From Hoyosella subflava DQS3-9A1 (GTDB taxonomy: Bacteria > Actinomycetota > Actinomycetes > Mycobacteriales > Mycobacteriaceae), in the NCBI RefSeq assembly GCF_000214175.1, contig NC_015564.1, forward strand, positions 4,402,001 through 4,466,000: 64,000 bases of DNA, given 5' to 3'. Both the position numbers and the translations under genes were made by a program. This document shows, piece after piece, positions 35,040 to 44,274 of the stretch (the stretch's first letter is position 1; each line of letters starts with the position of its first letter). A model generated the notes under the pieces. That model was not told the DNA's origin and searched no databases. It saw only the letters and a program-made list of their open reading frames with translations.

Positions 35040-35809
35040 AGCACGTACCCGATCGGGTGAGTCGTATCGAGGATGAGGGTCACCGTCGCGACGCGTCCCC
35101 CCTCGGAGTTTGGGTCTGGTGCCGGCAAAGATGCCCCGGGCACAGGTTCGACCCACACGCTGATGACTGAGTCGCTGGACACAAGTAAATCCGCGAGCGC
35201 AGCACTGCCAAGCGATGCCACGACCTCAGCGGAAGTAAGGGGCAGCAAACCCACCCGAGTCACAGAGCCCCGTATATCGGCACGGCCCGGAAACCGGATG
35301 ACCGCCTCGGTTCCCGCTGACACCTGCTCTGCATCTGGCGGAGTGAGGAATAACCGAAGCTGGCGCGCCCCGTTCGTACGTTCGAGCGAGTACAAAGACT
35401 GGCCGGCCTGGACCGCTTCGCCCTGCTGGTCAGGCGCCGCAAGCACAGTGCCATCGACAGTCGCGATGAGAGTGAACTCCTCGCCTTCCACGCTGCGCAC
35501 GACACCGAGCTGATCTCCCGCGGAAACGTCGTCACCCACCGCAGCGGTCGACTGCTCCGCGTAGCCGTCCACCGCTGACTCGACGCGGTAGACCGCACCG
35601 TCGACTAGCGAGACAGCCGGTGCACTGGTGGTGACGTCCACGCGGGCGGTGAGGCTCCAGGTCAGCACACCTGCCGCTAGGAGACCGCATGCCAATAGTC
35701 CAATCCAGGCCCGGATCGGAGTCGTCAGCGCTGCTTCATCAAATCGGTCAATACCGTCATTTCGCGCTACCTTTGGTGCTAGATTTTGCACCAGGTCAGG
35801 ATTTCGCAC
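35036..35809 (-). CDS. HlyD-like secretion adaptor (NHLM bacteriocin system)
   Basis: A 257-residue protein. The N-terminus is cytosolic, a single transmembrane segment is at about residues 33-52 (WIGLLACGLLAAGVLTW), and a periplasm-side domain follows with barrel-sandwich stretches (VDGAVYRVESAVDGYAEQ and VDGTVLAAPDQQGEAVQAGQSLYSL). This matches membrane-fusion proteins of NHLP-leader peptide export systems. The GTG start is at 35809. It is upstream of the truncated exporter, so alone it probably has no function. No precursor peptide gene is seen nearby. Confidence 0.8.
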   Translation of the reverse strand: MRNPDLVQNLAPKVARNDGIDRFDEAALTTPIRAWIGLLACGLLAAGVLTWSLTARVDVTTSAPAVSLVDGAVYRVESAVDGYAEQSTAAVGDDVSAGDQLGVVRSVEGEEFTLIATVDGTVLAAPDQQGEAVQAGQSLYSLERTNGARQLRLFLTPPDAEQVSAGTEAVIRFPGRADIRGSVTRVGLLPLTSAEVVASLGSAALADLLVSSDSVISVWVEPVPGASLPAPDPNSEGGRVATVTLILDTTHPIGYVL

Positions 35810-35952
35810 ATTCGCATGTGATTACTTCCGAGAAAAGTACGGAAACTTAGACGGCGGCTTACCTATAATTAATATGCTTCGTTCACTGGGAGCGTAGGGC
35901 GGCCCGATACCATGAAGCGACACATCTGCGCGGATCTACGTAGCTGCAGAGC

Positions 35953-38700
35953 ATGAGCTCGCAGGTATGCCTCCGCCTATACGAGCGAGAGCATGAGCAG
36001 AACGCACTAGATGGTGCGTTCATTTCCGCCGCAAGCGGAAATGGTAATGCCGTCTTCATAATCGGATCCGCCGGTCTCGGCAAGACTTCGCTGCTCCGGT
36101 CAGCACAGATCCGCAACTCCCGTAAGGCCGAGGCGATCTACTATCAGGGACATCCGGTAGAGGCGTCGCTGCCTTTCGCGGTACTCGATCGGATGTTCGC
36201 CGGCATGACGAATGCGCTGAGCGCACCTCCCACCGATAGACTCGGCACCTCAGAGCACAGCCTGCTGGTGCACGAACTTGCTCTCCTAGAACTACGCACC
36301 CGCGCTGACCGCCCGACTGTGTACCTGCTCGACGACCTGCACTGGGCTGACAGCGACTCGTTGCGCATCCTCACCTATCTCGCCAGACGGATCAGCGATC
36401 TCCCTGTTTCGCTCATCGGAGCAATGCGATCCTGGCCGCCCGGCGCCTCACGCATGGCGGAAACACTCAACGCCCAGTCTGAAGCCGCACTTCTGCGGCT
36501 CGAGGAACTCACTTTCAGCGCTACTCACGACCTGCTCGGTGACCTCGTTGGGCGCGTTCGGGCGCCTCAGTTTGTCGGCCGCGCTTACACGCTCAGTGGG
36601 GGGAACCCGCTACTCGTCACGGAGGCGGCGCGCCAGGTCGCCGCCTCGGGCACGCTCCCACACGCCAGCGAACGTACGGAGGGAAACCTGCGGCAGACCC
36701 TGCTTCTCAGCCATCTTAGTGGGCTGCCCTCACAGTCCATCGTGGTCGCGGGTGCGTCCGCTGTTCTTGGCGCGCAAAGCCGGATTCGCGCTGTCGAGGA
36801 GCTATGCGGCTTCGCCCCAGATGACTTCGCTGATGCCATCGACTCGTTGCTCGCCACCGGAGTACTTACGTGTGAGGACGACTGCCTGCGATTCCGGCAC
36901 GATCTTCTGGCCGCGGCGCTGCTCGACGAGATGCCGAAGGGACGATTGCGGCTCCTTCATACGCGCGCGTTCGAGTATTACCGGAGTTTGCAGGATCCGC
37001 ACTCTGCGTCAGCGCATGCAGTCGCAGCATCCATGGTGGGTGACAAGCACGCGATCGACGCGTTGAAGGCTGTCGGGAATCATGCGCTGTCGACGGGAGC
37101 TGTCGGCACTGCTGTTCATCAACTCGGCCATGCCGTGCGATTCGCCGGCCAGCACGCGGATACGGACCTGCTCGTCAGCTACGGAGACGCACTCTTAGCC
37201 AGTGGCAATGCACCTGACGCGCGTACCGCGTATCACGATGCTCTTCGCCAGTTGCCTGAGGCAGGTGAGCGAATGCCACTCCTGGCTCGCCAGGCAGTCG
37301 CGACCGCCTATGCAGGCCGCCTCCGTGAAGCGCTTGGTCTGTTCGAACTGATAACGCAGGAGTTTGGAACGGCGGTATCGGCGGAGACGGGGCTTGAATA
37401 CGCTTACACGGCATGGGTACTGGACGGACCCAATGCAGGGTTAGATGCGCTTGCGCGTGCAACAGCCGCGACCGAGGAGCACCGTGAATATGTGGGCGCC
37501 CGAATGCTCTGCCAACTCCACACCGGCAGGGCAGTCGACCTCAGCCAAATCGAAGACCTAGCTCGGGAGACGTGGCGGCTCGGGCAGCCTGGATCTCGGA
37601 CCGCAACTGTTTCATTCAACCCCTTCCTGATTGTCGCGGTTTCTTATTACATGCTCGAGCGCTACACCGATGCAATCGAGGTTGCGGAGTTAGGTATCAA
37701 CTACTGGACGAATGCTAATGCCCCCTTGTACGCGGCTGCCTTGCGCTTAACACGTATGGCAGCCCTCTTCAGCCAGGGTGACCTCCACGCGCTGATGCGT
37801 GACGCTGAGGAGGCAGCACCCGAAATGTCTCCACTGACCGAGCCATACTTCTGGATATTGCGGGCCGGGGCTCTGATCTGGTCAGGGCATACCGAGGATG
37901 CCGCACAGCTACTCAATCAAGTACCTCAGATGGTGGGCAGCGAGGCCTTTTTCGTCGATGCTTACCTGCGCGATGCCCGCGGCCAGCTCTATCTCGCAGC
38001 CGGCGACCCCGCTTCAGCACTTCACGAGTACCGGGCACTGGAGGAGAAATGTTTCCGGCTGGGCATCGGGCACGCGGGCTTACCCGCGTGGGTCGGCAAC
38101 GCGCTAGAAGCGTACGTAGCAGCTGGGTGCCCGGCCGATGTCCGTCGTCTCGTAGCCTCGCTCGAAGAGTCGCAACAGCCCGGCCGCCAGAACCGGGTGG
38201 CAATGGTTCCACAAGCGGGACGGGCTGCTCTCGCTGCGGCAGCCGATGAGGACCGCGCAGCCGAGGAGTTCTACCAGAGCGCGCTCGCTCTCGACGTTGC
38301 GGCGCCCCTGGATCGACTTCGAATTCGCCTGCGATACGGCCGCTGGCTTCGCCAGCGGCATCGCACTAAGGCCGCGCGAGGTATTCTTGCCCGCGCACTC
38401 AGTGACGCGGACGCTGCTGGTCTTCACGGCCTTTCGACTGAACTGCACGGAGAACTAGTCGCCGCCGGAGGCCGGCGCAGGCGCAGCGATACAGCCGCAC
38501 ACCTTACAACTCAGCAGCGACGGGTTGCCGTGCTCGCTGTAGAAGGCACCACCGCCCGCGAGATTGCGCGTCAGTTGTCGGTTTCGGTACGTACGGTCGA
38601 AAGTCATCTCAGCGCTGTCTACCGCACGCTGGGAATTTCATCGCGGGCACAGCTGCGCACGATTACGCAAGACGGCACGATCGATCTCAGCGTCGACTGA
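35953..38700 (+). CDS. Large LuxR-family ATPase regulator (LAL type)
   Basis: A 915-residue STAND/LAL regulator. An N-terminal AAA ATPase has Walker A IIGSAGLGKTSLL (about residue 37) and Walker B TVYLLDDLHWADSDSL. A long helical, TPR-like middle spans about 300-830. A C-terminal LuxR HTH is at about 855-905 (LTTQQRRVAVLAVEGTTAREIARQLSVSVRTVESHLSAVYRTLGI). ATG 35953 is the start. It is read toward the methanol dehydrogenase operon, and two copies of the regulatory box follow it, so it is a leading candidate for that regulon's activator. The inducer is unknown. Confidence 0.9.
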   Translation: MSSQVCLRLYEREHEQNALDGAFISAASGNGNAVFIIGSAGLGKTSLLRSAQIRNSRKAEAIYYQGHPVEASLPFAVLDRMFAGMTNALSAPPTDRLGTSEHSLLVHELALLELRTRADRPTVYLLDDLHWADSDSLRILTYLARRISDLPVSLIGAMRSWPPGASRMAETLNAQSEAALLRLEELTFSATHDLLGDLVGRVRAPQFVGRAYTLSGGNPLLVTEAARQVAASGTLPHASERTEGNLRQTLLLSHLSGLPSQSIVVAGASAVLGAQSRIRAVEELCGFAPDDFADAIDSLLATGVLTCEDDCLRFRHDLLAAALLDEMPKGRLRLLHTRAFEYYRSLQDPHSASAHAVAASMVGDKHAIDALKAVGNHALSTGAVGTAVHQLGHAVRFAGQHADTDLLVSYGDALLASGNAPDARTAYHDALRQLPEAGERMPLLARQAVATAYAGRLREALGLFELITQEFGTAVSAETGLEYAYTAWVLDGPNAGLDALARATAATEEHREYVGARMLCQLHTGRAVDLSQIEDLARETWRLGQPGSRTATVSFNPFLIVAVSYYMLERYTDAIEVAELGINYWTNANAPLYAAALRLTRMAALFSQGDLHALMRDAEEAAPEMSPLTEPYFWILRAGALIWSGHTEDAAQLLNQVPQMVGSEAFFVDAYLRDARGQLYLAAGDPASALHEYRALEEKCFRLGIGHAGLPAWVGNALEAYVAAGCPADVRRLVASLEESQQPGRQNRVAMVPQAGRAALAAAADEDRAAEEFYQSALALDVAAPLDRLRIRLRYGRWLRQRHRTKAARGILARALSDADAAGLHGLSTELHGELVAAGGRRRRSDTAAHLTTQQRRVAVLAVEGTTAREIARQLSVSVRTVESHLSAVYRTLGISSRAQLRTITQDGTIDLSVD

Positions 38701-38718
38701 CCTGCCCATTCGGATAGG
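38701..38718 (+). promoter_or_regulatory. Alcohol-regulon box, copy 1
   Basis: CCTGCCCATTCGGATAGG directly follows the LuxR stop codon and lies 99 bases before the small CxC gene. It differs from the copy before mftA at three positions. The sequence is a near-palindrome around CCGATCGG and probably is a regulator site. Confidence 0.6.
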
Positions 38719-38817
38719 CAAACCACCTCTGCGAAGCGCTACCTTACTCAGCCCAGAAGGCAGGCGTGACCAGCTGAAATCAGGCGTTCACTGAAGGTAC
38801 GGAGTGAGGAGGATCAC

Positions 38818-39129
38818 ATGTACGGCCTTCAGGTTAATCAGCTGGAACGCGACATCGAGAACGGGTTCGAACTCAGTCATCGCGAATACCGCTTACTGCG
38901 TCTGGTTGCGGCGGGGCGAGCAACCATGAGCTGTAGCTGTGAACCCGATCTGTACATCGACGGCCGGTGCTTTTGCGACCAGTTCGCGGTACACCGCTTG
39001 ACGAGTGCAGCTCTTATTCAGCCTGCACGCAGCGGCGATCTCCACGACGTTGTTCCCGCACAACTCACTCCAAGTGGCTGGGCATGCCTGCACAACGACG
39101 TTCAGACATACCTGCCACCCGCCGCGTGA
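38818..39129 (+). CDS. Small protein with two CxC motifs
   Basis: A 103-residue protein with a very strong ribosome site (GAGGAGG, about 7 bases before ATG 38818). The N-terminal half is helical. The middle holds Cys39-x-Cys41 and Cys51-x-Cys53 (MSCSCEPDLYIDGRCFCDQF), which could bind iron, zinc or copper or form disulfides. There is no signal peptide. It sits between two copies of the regulatory box and before the methanol dehydrogenase, so it is probably induced with it. No family is recognised. Confidence 0.6.
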   Translation: MYGLQVNQLERDIENGFELSHREYRLLRLVAAGRATMSCSCEPDLYIDGRCFCDQFAVHRLTSAALIQPARSGDLHDVVPAQLTPSGWACLHNDVQTYLPPAA

Positions 39130-39133
39130 ATTA

Positions 39134-39151
39134 CCTGCCCGATCGGATAGT
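39134..39151 (+). promoter_or_regulatory. Alcohol-regulon box, copy 2 (methanol dehydrogenase promoter)
   Basis: CCTGCCCGATCGGATAGT lies 137 bases before the methanol dehydrogenase start. It shares 16 of 18 positions with the box between the second alcohol dehydrogenase and mftA. Confidence 0.65.
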
Positions 39152-39288
39152 GCCAGCCCCTCCCCAGGGTTCAATCGCGATATCCAACCGAGCGGTTCTC
39201 ACCAAAACCCATTCCCTCCACTGTGATCGGCGTCATACGTTCACTTCGCCGCCCGGACAAAACCAAATCCACCAGAAAGGGTCCTGAC

Positions 39289-40581
39289 ATGCAGGTAGAC
39301 GAACTCATCAAGCCGTTCCCCATCAAGGAATTCCATCCATTCCCACGCGCGCTCCTTGGCCCCGGAGCACACGAAATCATCGGCCCCGAGGCTCTGAAGC
39401 TGGGCTTCAAGAAGGTCCTCGTCATGACGAGTGGCCTGCGCGGCACAGACATCGTTCCCAAGATCGTGGGCTCACTGGAACACCACGGACTCGAGGTCGT
39501 CCTGTACGACAAGGTGGAGTCAAACCCCAAGGACTACAACTCGATGGAGGGCGCGGCCCTCTACCAGCAGCACGGGTGTGACAGTTTCGTCTCCATCGGT
39601 GGCGGTTCCTCGCACGACGCATGCAAGGGCGCACGCATCTCCGTCGCGCACGATGGCCGCAACGTCAACGAGTTCGAGGGCTTCAACAAGTCGGAGAACC
39701 CCAAGAACCCGCCACACATCGCGGTGTCCACCACCGCTGGGACAGGCTCCGAAACGTCGTGGGCATACGTCATCACCGACACCACCACCGACCCGGACAA
39801 CCCGCACAAGTATGTGGCTTTCGATGACGCGTGCGTACCGACGCTCGCTATCGATGACCCAGTGCTGTACTACGACTGCCCAACGGACTACACCGCGCAG
39901 TGCGGTTTCGACGTCCTGGCACACGGCTCGGAGCCATTCGTCTCGCGGCTGAACTTCACCCCGTCGATGGGCAGCGCCCTCTACTCGATCAAGCTCGTTG
40001 CCGAGAACCTCCGCCTCGCAACGTGGAACGGACAGGAACTCGAAGGCCGCCAGAACATGATGTACGCGCAGTACATTGCCGGCCAGGCCTTCAACTCCGG
40101 CGGCCTCGGGATCGTTCACTCGATCTCGCACGCGGTGTCCGCGTTTTACGACACTCACCACGGCTTGAACAACGCGATCGCGCTCCCACGCGTGTGGGCG
40201 TTCAACATGCCAGTCGCATACAAGAAGTACGCACAGATCGCCGATGCGATGGGCGTCGACACCTACGGCATGACCGACGTACAGGCAGCTGACGCCGCAC
40301 TCGCCGCCGCTATCCGGCTGCTGCGTGACGTGGGAATTCCGGAGAAATTCACCGATATCACCCAGGACACGTACTCGAAGAACCGCCTCGGCAAGGGTCC
40401 GACCAAGTTCTACGAGAACGCCAGCGTCATCAAGGGCAATGACGAGGACGTTGACCGCGTCACTCGCCACGTTCTCGGTGACGCATGCACTCCCGGCAAC
40501 CCGAAGGAATGCACGTTCGAAACTGTGCGGCCAGTGGTCGAGCACAGCATGAACGGCGACCTGGACGACCTGCTCAGCTAA
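39289..40581 (+). CDS. mno: NDMA-dependent methanol dehydrogenase (Mno/Mdo), group III iron alcohol dehydrogenase
   Basis: A 430-residue protein that matches the actinobacterial Mno/Mdo family from its first residues (MQVDELIKPFPIKEFHPFPRA). The nucleotide-binding Gly-rich segment is SIGGGSSHDACKG, and the metal-binding His/Asp region includes GLGIVHSISHAVSAFYDTHHGLNNA. These enzymes keep NAD(P) bound and need an external acceptor, NDMA in the test tube and mycofactocin in the cell, to oxidise methanol and other small alcohols. AGAAAGGG precedes ATG 39289. It is the lead gene before a stem-loop and the moxR gene. Confidence 0.93.
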   Translation: MQVDELIKPFPIKEFHPFPRALLGPGAHEIIGPEALKLGFKKVLVMTSGLRGTDIVPKIVGSLEHHGLEVVLYDKVESNPKDYNSMEGAALYQQHGCDSFVSIGGGSSHDACKGARISVAHDGRNVNEFEGFNKSENPKNPPHIAVSTTAGTGSETSWAYVITDTTTDPDNPHKYVAFDDACVPTLAIDDPVLYYDCPTDYTAQCGFDVLAHGSEPFVSRLNFTPSMGSALYSIKLVAENLRLATWNGQELEGRQNMMYAQYIAGQAFNSGGLGIVHSISHAVSAFYDTHHGLNNAIALPRVWAFNMPVAYKKYAQIADAMGVDTYGMTDVQAADAALAAAIRLLRDVGIPEKFTDITQDTYSKNRLGKGPTKFYENASVIKGNDEDVDRVTRHVLGDACTPGNPKECTFETVRPVVEHSMNGDLDDLLS

Positions 40582-40590
40582 CCCAGACCG

Positions 40591-40625
40591 GGCTGCGGGC
40601 GGACGCTGACTCCCCGCCCGCAGCC
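40591..40625 (+). terminator. Hairpin between mno and moxR
   Basis: A perfect 12-bp stem (GGCTGCGGGCGG / CCGCCCGCAGCC) with an 11-base loop lies 9 bases after the mno stop. It probably reduces transcription into the chaperone genes, keeping the dehydrogenase mRNA in excess, or protects the mno mRNA 3' end. Confidence 0.7.
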
Positions 40626-40651
40626 TGTTCCAACCTTGTAAGGGACGCCCC

Positions 40652-41788
40652 ATGACCTTCGATGAACCTGAGTTCGCCACCGTTGACGACGTGACAACAG
40701 CGCTCGAATCGACCGGGTACATTGCGGACAAGCAGCTCGCGACAACATTGTTCCTGATGATGCGCCTCAGCAAGCCGCTGCTCATCGAAGGTCCTGCGGG
40801 CGTCGGCAAAACCGAGCTGGCGAAGTCACTCGCGGCGATCACCGGACGACGACTGGTCCGCCTGCAGTGCTACGAAGGCCAGGACGAAACCAAAGCACTG
40901 TACGAATGGGACTACGGCAAACAGTTGCTCTACACCCAGATCTTGCGTGACAAAATCGGCGAGATCATCGCAGATGCCGAGGATATCGAAACTGCTGTCG
41001 ACCGGATCAGCGCCCAGGACAGCGTCTTCTTCTCGACGCGATTCTTGAGTTCCCGGCCGATCCTCGAAGCTGTACAGTCCGACGAGCCGGTCGTGCTGCT
41101 CATCGACGAAGTAGACCGCGCTGACGAAGCGCTCGAAGCGGTACTCCTCGAAATGCTCGGTGAATACCAGATCTCGATACCGGAACTAGGGACAATTCAG
41201 GCCAAGCACCCGCCCATGGTGATTCTGACCTCGAACAACACACGCGATCTCGCTGAAGCTCTGAAGCGGCGCTGTCTGCACCTATTCGCGGACTATCCGA
41301 CTGCCGAGCGTGAGCTGGAGATCGTCCGCACCAAAGAGACCGGTCTCGACGACGTGCTCGCCGAAAGCCTCGTTGAACTCGTACGCGGGCTACGGAATCT
41401 CGACCTTCGGAAGGCGCCGAGCATTTCGGAAACCGTCGACTGGGCCAGGACCCTCGCAGTGCTGGGAGCCACGTCCCTCTCTGAGGAACTGCTGCGCGAG
41501 ACCATGTCGGTCGTCGTCAAGTACGAGAAGGATTTGAAGGCCGCCCAGGCCGCGCTGCCCCATTTACTCAACCCTGAAATGCACCCCGTGCCGAGCCCAG
41601 CTGCCCCGACGAACAGCCACGTTGTCGATTTCGATGATGGCCGCAGCGTCCGGGCGCTGAAAGACCACCCGGGGCGCTTCACAAACGGTTATTACGGCAC
41701 ACCCAGTGCGTCCAAAACGCCCGCGCCCGCGTCGGTAACCAGCAGTCAGGGCTCGCGCTCGTTCGCCCGGCGCCGCGGAGCGAAGTGA
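40652..41788 (+). CDS. MoxR-family AAA+ ATPase chaperone
   Basis: A 378-residue AAA+ protein of the MoxR/CbbQ group. Walker A is EGPAGVGKTELAKS (about residues 46-59), Walker B is VVLLIDEVDRADEA, sensor 1 is ILTSNNTRDL, and the Arg-finger region is ALKRRCLHLF. The C-terminal tail (after about 310) is Pro/Ser-rich and disordered. MoxR proteins work with VWA partners to insert metals or cofactors; the VWA gene follows after 7 bases. It probably activates the methanol dehydrogenase upstream (inference). Confidence 0.9.
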   Translation: MTFDEPEFATVDDVTTALESTGYIADKQLATTLFLMMRLSKPLLIEGPAGVGKTELAKSLAAITGRRLVRLQCYEGQDETKALYEWDYGKQLLYTQILRDKIGEIIADAEDIETAVDRISAQDSVFFSTRFLSSRPILEAVQSDEPVVLLIDEVDRADEALEAVLLEMLGEYQISIPELGTIQAKHPPMVILTSNNTRDLAEALKRRCLHLFADYPTAERELEIVRTKETGLDDVLAESLVELVRGLRNLDLRKAPSISETVDWARTLAVLGATSLSEELLRETMSVVVKYEKDLKAAQAALPHLLNPEMHPVPSPAAPTNSHVVDFDDGRSVRALKDHPGRFTNGYYGTPSASKTPAPASVTSSQGSRSFARRRGAK

Positions 41789-41795
41789 GTGTCTG

Positions 41796-43292
41796 ATGAA
41801 CGCTTCGGTACAGGCCTTCGCGGCGATCTTGCGGTCCCGGGGCATGCGCATCTCGGTACCTGATGTGCTTGATGCGATTCGCTGCGCGATGCAGCCCGGG
41901 ATGCTCGCAGACCGCGAAACGTTGCGCTGCGCGCTGAAAGCCGCACTGCTCAAACAACAGCGCGATACCCCGGAGTTCGATGAGGTATTCGATGCGTTCT
42001 TCGGGCTTGCCGATTCGCGCCCCGCGCCGTCGCAGCCTGAGTCCGTTGGCCTCGCGGAGCAGACTGCGGACAGCGATGCCACCACAGATGCTTCCGCCGC
42101 GGCACATGCACCTTTCGTGCTCTCTGATGACGCTTCTGCAAGCCCGCTCGCGGAAGGCCCGGCGCCAGAGGACGTCCACGACTTCTTCGACACCGATGAC
42201 CTTGCTTCTCGGCACAATCTCACTGAAGACGAGGGCATGATCGATCTGTCATCTCCGAGTGATGAGATGGCGTTTTCACAGAATAACCAGGCGACCGGTG
42301 AAGCGGGTTTCCGGATCCAGTTGGACACGGACCGGCTGCACACTTCGGGCGCCGCGGGGCAGTTGTCGGCGGCACAAGGAACAAGTGTCAGCACTGGCCT
42401 GAGCGCTGAGGAGACCGATACGCTGCTTGATTGGCTTGGCCCACAGCATGATTCCGCCGGGGCTGAAGCAGCTGATATTCGTGGTGACCTTTCCGCTGCG
42501 CTGAAGCGTCACGCCGAGGCGCTTCTCGCGTTGCAGCGCCCAGGTGAAGACTGGCGCCGCAGTGCCGTCGAGCACATCGATGAGCAGCAGCAACGGGAGC
42601 TCGACCAGACGCTTCGGCGGCTCGCGCAGACAATACGTGGCGCTCCAACGCATCGCCGCACTGTCTCACAGCGAGGATGCATACATGCCGCACGAACTAT
42701 GCGACGCAGCATGCGATTTGGTGGGGTCCCCTTCACGCCGGTGACGGTCTCGCGCCGCGATGACCGCGCACACCTCGTCGTGCTCGCCGACATCAGCCTG
42801 TCAGTCCGAGCGACCACGCGCTTCACTCTCACGGTGCTCCACGGACTTTCCGATCTGTTCCGGCAAGTACGTTCGTTCGTCTTCGTTGCTGATGTCACCG
42901 AAACGACCGAGCTTTTCGCAGAGTACCGCGATGACGCACTCGAATTCATCATCGGTGGCGACGTAATCGATCTCGACGCGAACTCCGACTACGGGATGGT
43001 ATTCCGGACGATGCTGTCAGAGCACTCTTCTGCGATCAACCGGAAAACCACGCTCCTGGTGCTCGGTGATGGGCGCAGCAATGGGAACGACCCTGGTGTC
43101 GCGGAATTCGGGGAACTGGCCCGGCGTGCCCGCGAAACTATCTGGCTCTCACCGGAACCGCGCTACAGCTGGCGTCTCGGGCACTCAGCGATGCCGCAGT
43201 ATGAGGACCTCTGCGACCGCGTGCGGATAGTGCGCAATCTTCAGCAGCTCGAACATGTCGCGCTCGATCTCGCAGGGAAAGAAGGCCGGTAA
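41796..43292 (+). CDS. VWA-domain protein (CoxE-like), MoxR partner
   Basis: A 498-residue protein with a helical N-terminal part, an acidic linker at about 70-200, and a C-terminal von Willebrand A/CoxE domain. The metal-ion adhesion site is visible as LADISLSVRATT (D-x-S-x-S), and the downstream threonine/aspartate loops include VLGDGRSNGND. The last bases overlap the methyltransferase start (TAATG at 43290-43294). With the MoxR protein it would make a two-part metallochaperone acting in the cytosol on a dehydrogenase. Confidence 0.85.
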   Translation: MNASVQAFAAILRSRGMRISVPDVLDAIRCAMQPGMLADRETLRCALKAALLKQQRDTPEFDEVFDAFFGLADSRPAPSQPESVGLAEQTADSDATTDASAAAHAPFVLSDDASASPLAEGPAPEDVHDFFDTDDLASRHNLTEDEGMIDLSSPSDEMAFSQNNQATGEAGFRIQLDTDRLHTSGAAGQLSAAQGTSVSTGLSAEETDTLLDWLGPQHDSAGAEAADIRGDLSAALKRHAEALLALQRPGEDWRRSAVEHIDEQQQRELDQTLRRLAQTIRGAPTHRRTVSQRGCIHAARTMRRSMRFGGVPFTPVTVSRRDDRAHLVVLADISLSVRATTRFTLTVLHGLSDLFRQVRSFVFVADVTETTELFAEYRDDALEFIIGGDVIDLDANSDYGMVFRTMLSEHSSAINRKTTLLVLGDGRSNGNDPGVAEFGELARRARETIWLSPEPRYSWRLGHSAMPQYEDLCDRVRIVRNLQQLEHVALDLAGKEGR

Positions 43293-44206
43293 TGACGACA
43301 TCGATCGCCGACACCAGACACATCGATCCGCTGGCACCACAACGGCCATTTGAGTACGACGATGGTGTGGTTCGCGTCTGCCATCTCGAGCACCGCTGGG
43401 GACGCAATGACTGCGCTCCGATGATCGCGCGGACACAGCACTTTCATGTGTGCACGGTGTCGGGCCGCCTAGAGATACGGCACTGGCTCAGCGCTGAAGA
43501 GATCGACAATGACCTCACAGGCCTGTTGCTCGATGAACTCTTCACACCGGGCCTCCTCAGCGGCACCGGCATGTTCGAGCGAGTGTTCACAGGAGTGATT
43601 CGGTCCACGGTTCCTGACGCCCTGGATGCATGGAACTCCTTCTACCGCAACACTCTCTGCAAGGTTCGCGCATGCTGGCAACATCCTGGGGCGGGCGGAG
43701 GCCAGATCTCCGACATGGCACCCGTTTATAGCCGCGCGCTGCGGCTGGTCCCGCCGGGCCGCGTGCTCGACTTGGGCTCGTGTTTCGGTTTCTTCCCAAT
43801 GCTGCTCGCGGAAACTGGCCGGCATCACGTCACTGCCTCCGATGTTGTCGGCGGCAGCATGGAATTACTCAGCCAAGTCGTTACAGGGCGCTGCACGCCG
43901 CTCGACACATTGGTGTGCGACGCTGCATCGGTCCCGATGCCAGACAATTCGTTCGACACTGTCACCCTCTTGCACCTCATCGAGCACTTGCCGCACGACC
44001 ATGCGCGCGCAGTAATTCATGAGGCGGTCCGGCTGGCTTCGAAGTGGGTGGTCATCGCAGTGCCGTTCGAAGATGAACCAGACCCGGCGTACGGACACAT
44101 CCAGGCGTTCAACATACGAGAACTCCGCGCCCTCGGACATGAGGCAGGAAGGCCATTCACTGTGTCGGAGTATCACGGTGGCTGGCTGATACTTGACACC
44201 GAGTAA
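43292..44206 (+). CDS. mftM: Mycofactocin-glycan methyltransferase (MftM-like)
   Basis: A 304-residue SAM methyltransferase. Motif I is RVLDLGSCFGFFPMLLAE (about residue 155), followed by ASDVVGGSME, DTLVCDAASVPMPDNSFD and TLLHLIEHLPHDHA. An N-terminal extension of about 130 residues precedes the methyltransferase domain. In Mycobacterium smegmatis, MftM (MSMEG_6237), encoded close to the methanol dehydrogenase gene and away from the main mft cluster, methylates a glucose of the mycofactocin side chain. The same association here, plus the length, supports the call. The start overlaps the VWA stop. Confidence 0.78.
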   Translation: MTTSIADTRHIDPLAPQRPFEYDDGVVRVCHLEHRWGRNDCAPMIARTQHFHVCTVSGRLEIRHWLSAEEIDNDLTGLLLDELFTPGLLSGTGMFERVFTGVIRSTVPDALDAWNSFYRNTLCKVRACWQHPGAGGGQISDMAPVYSRALRLVPPGRVLDLGSCFGFFPMLLAETGRHHVTASDVVGGSMELLSQVVTGRCTPLDTLVCDAASVPMPDNSFDTVTLLHLIEHLPHDHARAVIHEAVRLASKWVVIAVPFEDEPDPAYGHIQAFNIRELRALGHEAGRPFTVSEYHGGWLILDTE

Positions 44207-44220
44207 CGGCCATAAAGCAA

Positions 44221-44257
44221 TGTAGCCAGAACCACCGCGCAGGTGGGTCTGGCTACA
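44221..44257. terminator. Bidirectional terminator hairpin
   Basis: TGTAGCCAGA-CCACC pairs with GGTGG-TCTGGCTACA around a GCGC loop, giving a stem of about 15 pairs with one mismatch. It stands between the convergent genes ending at 44206 and 44275. Confidence 0.8.
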
Positions 44258-44274
44258 TCGGCGGCTTCAGCCGA

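Noticed and set aside
39520-40842. A 440-residue open frame antisense to methanol dehydrogenase
   Set aside because: The plus strand encodes a clear conserved enzyme; the antisense frame has no family features or start signal.
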